A DNA stretch of 34,344 nt from Bdellovibrionales bacterium (lineage in GTDB: Bacteria > Bdellovibrionota > Bdellovibrionia > Bdellovibrionales > UBA1609): the NCBI GenBank assembly GCA_007128005.1, contig SKYF01000001.1, forward strand, positions 1 to 34,344, written 5' to 3'. A program made the translations under genes and the position numbers. Positions 31,714-34,344 of the stretch are shown in pieces. Below the pieces are notes generated by a model. That model worked only from the letters and a program-made list of their open reading frames with translations, did not search any database and had not been told where the DNA came from. The first letter of the stretch is position 1. The number at the start of each line of letters is the position of its first letter.

Positions 31714-32810
31714 TTCAGTATCCTTCCTCGCTCCTCAAGGCTGGGAAGTCTGCAGGTCTCAAGTCTTCCAAACCACTGGTAGCGTGATTGAGCGATGCGA
31801 TCATAGACAAAATCTCTGAAAGGTCGAGGAATAAGTCTCAGCACTGCGGCCAGTCGCCAAATGCCCCCGATGTGCTCGGCCAACAGCAGTGCCGCCGTCG
31901 ACCGCAAATAGACTTTGCCATCCACCCACAGGACGAGGCTGTCGAGATTTTTGCGTAACTCTTCATCCAAAACTTCCGCGGCTCGATCTCCCTGCAGCGG
32001 GGCAAAGAGAAGCCTCCGTTGCCAGTCTTCTTTTAAGGCCCAGTCCACACAGCGATTGCACAGTCCACAGACCCCATCAAAAAACAGAATCGGTGGACTT
32101 TGGCTTTGCCTTGCTCCTAGCCAGCGGCTGTCAAATAGGTAGAGCATAAAAACTAAACTCAGCAGACTGGCTCCGGCCCAGCTGCCGCTCAGAGTGCCCA
32201 CTCCCAGTATCAGATAGGCCATAAAAAGCCCAAACAGCATAAGCCAAGCCAGGGGGCGGGTGGAGCGAAAGAACCACAAGACCGGGGCCAGCCAAAAGAT
32301 GGCACTGGCCCCTTTTTGGGGCAGGAGGATAAAGTAATCCACAGCTTCCACAAAGCTGCGTCCCAGCCAGGGACTGCTCTTAAGGCCATTGAGAAAAACC
32401 ACTGCAAACCACAGGGCACCTAGCCATCGGTAAGGACCCAAAGGCAGGAGCCACTTTTTGTGGGGCTGAAGGGAGGACTTCGACCTCAAGAGGCTCAAGG
32501 GCTCCCCAGGTGGGGCCAGAAGAAGGCTGGCCCAAATCAAAAGAATCACCAGTGGGCCGATTTCCAGCTCCAAGTTGCGCGACCACTCCATCTCCCACAG
32601 CCAAAGGGCTGCCACAGACAGGGACGCCCAGGGCCGAAGAACGCCGAGGGTCAGAGCCAGCAAACTCAAACTCAACAAAAGTTGAATCCACGAGACCTCC
32701 ACCTCCACCAAAACCAAGGCCAAACCCGCAATGCCTAAAGCGAGCCTAAAGAAGGTAAACTGCCAACCAGAGTAGTGGGGCAAAAACGCACTCCTTGTGG
32801 AAAAATTCAA
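31710..32810 (-). CDS. Polytopic membrane protein fused to DCC thiol-oxidoreductase domain
   Basis: A 366-residue fusion. Residues 1-228 carry about six to seven hydrophobic segments, resembling the HTTM-like membrane part often joined to DCC domains. Residues about 238-366 are a DCC (DUF393) thioredoxin-like domain with FFDGVCGLCNRCVDW (243-257; C248, C251, C254), APLQG, a DSLVLWVDGKVYLRSTAALLLAEHIGG segment and the terminal CRLP motif. The start is TTG at 32810 with GAGG 8 bases upstream; no better ATG lies before the first membrane segment. It is coupled to the porin gene by a 4-bp overlap. Redox partner unknown. Confidence 0.8.
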   Translation of the reverse strand: MNFSTRSAFLPHYSGWQFTFFRLALGIAGLALVLVEVEVSWIQLLLSLSLLALTLGVLRPWASLSVAALWLWEMEWSRNLELEIGPLVILLIWASLLLAPPGEPLSLLRSKSSLQPHKKWLLPLGPYRWLGALWFAVVFLNGLKSSPWLGRSFVEAVDYFILLPQKGASAIFWLAPVLWFFRSTRPLAWLMLFGLFMAYLILGVGTLSGSWAGASLLSLVFMLYLFDSRWLGARQSQSPPILFFDGVCGLCNRCVDWALKEDWQRRLLFAPLQGDRAAEVLDEELRKNLDSLVLWVDGKVYLRSTAALLLAEHIGGIWRLAAVLRLIPRPFRDFVYDRIAQSRYQWFGRLETCRLPSLEERGRILK

Positions 32811-32939
32811 AACTACCTCAGCCCCCTCTTGTAGGCAACTGTAGGTGTTTGAAGGATGGGCTTTGACTTATGCTGCGCTCATGGCACTTTCCCTTATCCG
32901 CTGCGGTAGATATCCTCAAGTAAACTCCTGAGGGGAGCC
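32811..32939. other. Intergenic region upstream of DCC gene and higBA-2
   Basis: This stretch separates the DCC-fusion gene (minus) from the second toxin-antitoxin promoter (plus). I see the GAGG ribosome site of the DCC gene but no convincing -35/-10 pair for it. A CTCAAG...CTTGAG-like partial symmetry near 32912-32935 (CCTCAAGTAAACTCCTGAGG) is short and unassigned. Confidence 0.4.
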
Positions 32940-32968
32940 TTGACATTATAACGAATTCGTTATAACAT
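32940..32968 (+). promoter_or_regulatory. higBA-2 promoter with perfect palindromic operator
   Basis: TTGACA (32940-32945) is followed by a perfect 20-bp palindrome, TTATAACGAA/TTCGTTATAA, at 32946-32965. A -10-like box is TAACAT (32963-32968, 17-bp spacer) or TATAAC (32961-32966, 15 bp). The palindrome therefore occupies the spacer exactly, as expected for autorepression. Only 5-7 bp separate the -10 from the toxin GTG. Confidence 0.72.
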
Positions 32969-32973
32969 GCATT

Positions 32974-33294
32974 GTGGAATTGGTCGTACTTAAGCAAGCA
33001 CAGCGTGAACTAAAAAGAGCTCCACCTGATACCATAGAAGACATCTTTGCCCTGTTCGATGATCTGATGGCTGGGAAGCATTTAAGTATGCCCATCTCTC
33101 GTCCACTCCCGTCGATTGCGAAAGGTCTTCATGAGTTGCGGCTATCGGGGCGTGCTGGCGAGTACAGAGTTTTTTACGTCATCCGTGTTGAAGAGGCTAT
33201 CTATGTTCTCCATGCGACCCAAAAGAAAACTCAGAAGACGGATAGGCAAACCATAGAATTGATAAAAAGCAGAATAAGGAGTTTGAGATTATGA
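32974..33294 (+). CDS. higB: HigB/Gp49-like RelE-superfamily toxin (module 2)
   Basis: A 106-residue probable mRNA interferase of the same family as the toxin at 6588-6920. Signatures are LHELRLSGRAGEYRVFYVIRVE and YVLHATQKKTQKT, followed by a basic C-terminal helix (IKSRIRSLRL). The two toxins are clearly diverged, so this is not a recent duplication. The GTG at 32974 gives the family N-terminus (MELVVLKQAQRELKRAP) but has no Shine-Dalgarno; an ATG at 32967 is out of frame. It overlaps the antitoxin by 4 bp (ATGA). Confidence 0.88.
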   Translation: MELVVLKQAQRELKRAPPDTIEDIFALFDDLMAGKHLSMPISRPLPSIAKGLHELRLSGRAGEYRVFYVIRVEEAIYVLHATQKKTQKTDRQTIELIKSRIRSLRL

Positions 33295-33584
33295 AATCAG
33301 AAGTTGAAAAATACAAAACAGCCGATGAGTTTGGGCACTCTCTGGGGCTGAGTGGCATAGAAATGGAGCTTATCCGACACAAGAAAAAGCTGATCGAGAA
33401 ATTACGCAAGACTCGTGAAAAAAAGGGGCTTTCTCAGGGCCAGCTAGCTGCTATCGTTGGCAGCAAGCAACCAGCTATCGCTCGAATGGAATCTGGCCAA
33501 GTCAGTCAGGTCAGTCTTGATTTTTTATGTAAAATTGCGCTTGCTCTTGAGGTTTCAATTACAATTAAGCCTCATGCCGCCTAA
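33291..33584 (+). CDS. higA: HigA-like XRE antitoxin (module 2)
   Basis: A 97-residue antitoxin. A charged N-terminal helical part (1-40) is followed by a canonical XRE helix-turn-helix, LSQGQLAAIVGSKQPAIARMESG (about 49-71), and a short tail with LDFLCKIALALEVSITIKP. It is translated by 4-bp overlap from the toxin cistron. Predicted to bind the perfect palindrome at 32946-32965. It differs from the first module's antitoxin in the recognition helix, consistent with a different operator sequence. Confidence 0.9.
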   Translation: MKSEVEKYKTADEFGHSLGLSGIEMELIRHKKKLIEKLRKTREKKGLSQGQLAAIVGSKQPAIARMESGQVSQVSLDFLCKIALALEVSITIKPHAA

Positions 33585-33607
33585 CTTACCCGTCTTTGGG
33601 TTTGACT

Positions 33608-33636
33608 TTGACTTAGGGGCCTCTTGCCCTTAGGTT
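33608..33636 (+). promoter_or_regulatory. Possible promoter of the terminal redoxin gene
   Basis: TTGACT (33608-33613), itself the second copy of a TTGACTTTGACT direct repeat, and TAGGTT (33631-33636) are 17 bp apart. The -10 match is weak. Only 6 bp separate it from the ATG at 33643 and there is no Shine-Dalgarno, so the message could be leaderless. Confidence 0.27.
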
Positions 33637-33642
33637 GCCGCC

Positions 33643-34344
33643 ATGGATGCCTACAAGCGCTTTTTGGCGGCACTCGTCGCAACTTTTGTGGCGGCTCCGG
33701 CTTTCTCGAGTCAGGTCTTACCCACCCCCCTGATGGAGGCCCTTTCGGCCCGGCTGCCACAGGATCAGAGTCAGCCCTTGGTCTTTGTCACCCTGTCAAC
33801 CACCTGCCCCTGCTCTGTGTCTCATATGGCTCATCTGAGTGAGCTCGCCAAGAGTTATCCTGATCTCACTTTTGTTGGGATACACGCCGACTCTTCAGTT
33901 TCCCAAGAGGAGGCCCAGGGGTTTTTTGAGGCACAAAATTTGGCCTTTTCGGTGTGGAGTGATGCGGACTTGGCTTTGAGTCGCGCTCTGGGGGCTGTGA
34001 CAACTCCCCAGGCCTTTGTCTATCAAGCCAACAAGGGGTTGTTTTATCGGGGAGCGGTCTCCAGCGGAAGTCAGTTTTCAGACAAAAACAGAGCCTATCT
34101 CAGCGAGGCCCTGAGCTCCTTAAAAGAGGGCAAAAGGCCACCGAGAGCCCGCACTCGGCCCCGGGGCTGTGAGATCAACTACCCCTCTGCCTCCAACATC
34201 GAGAGCCGACCCCTGGCAGTAAATTGTGACTGGCGCGAAACCGCCAAATACGGCGTTGCTCGTCTCAAATCTCACTCCAACGTACCGCTCAAGTACGCCT
34301 GCGTTCGATTTGAGCCGGGCGCCTTGTCTTTGGCGGTTATCGCC
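33643..34344 (+). CDS. Secreted redoxin-domain protein with CPC motif (3' truncated)
   Basis: The frame is open from ATG 33643 to the window end (234 codons, no stop), so it is a partial gene. Residues 1-22 form a signal peptide (FLAALVATFVAAPAFSS), giving an extracytoplasmic protein. A thioredoxin-like domain follows: LVFVTLSTTCPCSVSHMAHL with the redox motif C-P-C, FVGIHADSSVSQEEA, and a cis-Pro loop TTPQAFVY. Residues about 175-234 begin a second region with a conserved-looking Cys pair (RGCEINYPS and AVNCDW). This resembles AhpC/TSA redoxins joined to a C-terminal cytochrome- or copper-monooxygenase-like part, but that end is outside the window. Substrate unknown. Confidence 0.75.
   Translation, partial: MDAYKRFLAALVATFVAAPAFSSQVLPTPLMEALSARLPQDQSQPLVFVTLSTTCPCSVSHMAHLSELAKSYPDLTFVGIHADSSVSQEEAQGFFEAQNLAFSVWSDADLALSRALGAVTTPQAFVYQANKGLFYRGAVSSGSQFSDKNRAYLSEALSSLKEGKRPPRARTRPRGCEINYPSASNIESRPLAVNCDWRETAKYGVARLKSHSNVPLKYACVRFEPGALSLAVIA

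Noticed and set aside
1-34344. CRISPR array, insertion sequence, prophage, tRNA or rRNA genes
   Set aside because: No regularly spaced direct repeats, transposase, integrase or phage structural frame, and no stretch resembling tRNA or rRNA was found by reading.

Overview
The window looks like a contiguous piece of a Gram-negative, non-enteric chromosome. It encodes an LPS-export permease (LptG type), at least two outer-membrane beta-barrel proteins, ornithine-lipid-type acyltransferases and many signal-peptide proteins. The mitochondrial-type aconitase, the CNHCPY-type redoxin, the FecR/fibronectin-like surface protein and the receiver protein with a long acidic Pro-rich linker together suggest a Bdellovibrionota/deltaproteobacteria-like organism. 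This placement is an inference from gene content; no rRNA or marker tree is available here. Coding density is very high: no gap exceeds about 180 bp, and many neighbours overlap by 4 bp (ATGA/GTGA). GTG starts are common. I see no tRNA, rRNA, CRISPR array, insertion sequence or prophage.

Layout. (1) 1-2075: 5'-truncated aconitase. (2) 2208-2946: vapBC toxin-antitoxin pair with its operator. (3) 2949-6272: nucleotide-sugar block, with ugd and a UDP-glucuronate decarboxylase divergent from each other, then an orphan SAM methyltransferase. (4) 6326-6959: first higBA-like pair. (5) 6973-10733, minus strand: receiver-domain protein, nadC, birA, a redoxin and a membrane-anchored GyrI-like protein, all tightly spaced. 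(6) 10894-18691, plus strand: lptG, def, fmt, rpe, hutH, hutU, hutI, probably one long transcription unit joining housekeeping genes to histidine degradation. (7) 18795-24620: an unrecognised small protein, a FecR plus fibronectin-like protein, a SpoIIE-type phosphatase and an outer-membrane-like protein. (8) 24629-27894, minus strand: lemA, an M48 metalloprotease with a long C-terminal extension, and an orphan FliG-C-like coiled-coil protein. (9) 28099-30597: OlsB-like and OlsA-like acyltransferases plus a nucleoside phosphorylase. (10) 30580-32810, minus strand: a membrane protein fused to a DCC thiol-oxidoreductase domain, and a porin. (11) 32940-33584: second higBA-like pair. (12) 33643-end: secreted redoxin, cut by the window edge.

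How the genes work together. The ugd and uxs products convert UDP-glucose to UDP-glucuronate and on to UDP-xylose for surface polysaccharide. The def and fmt products remove and add the N-terminal formyl group. HutH, HutU and HutI take histidine to formiminoglutamate, and the last step is not encoded here. The ols pair would make phosphorus-free aminolipids. Three separate type II toxin-antitoxin pairs sit between housekeeping blocks; their operators are visible as inverted repeats overlapping the promoters. A recurring pattern is the promoter-like -35/-10 pair that puts the transcript start within a few bases of a start codon with no Shine-Dalgarno sequence (both higB genes, the receiver gene, the terminal redoxin). 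Nothing here is a clearly new multi-gene system. The least-explained parts are the lemA/M48/FliG-like trio, the FecR/SpoIIE/outer-membrane cluster and the leaderless-looking promoters.
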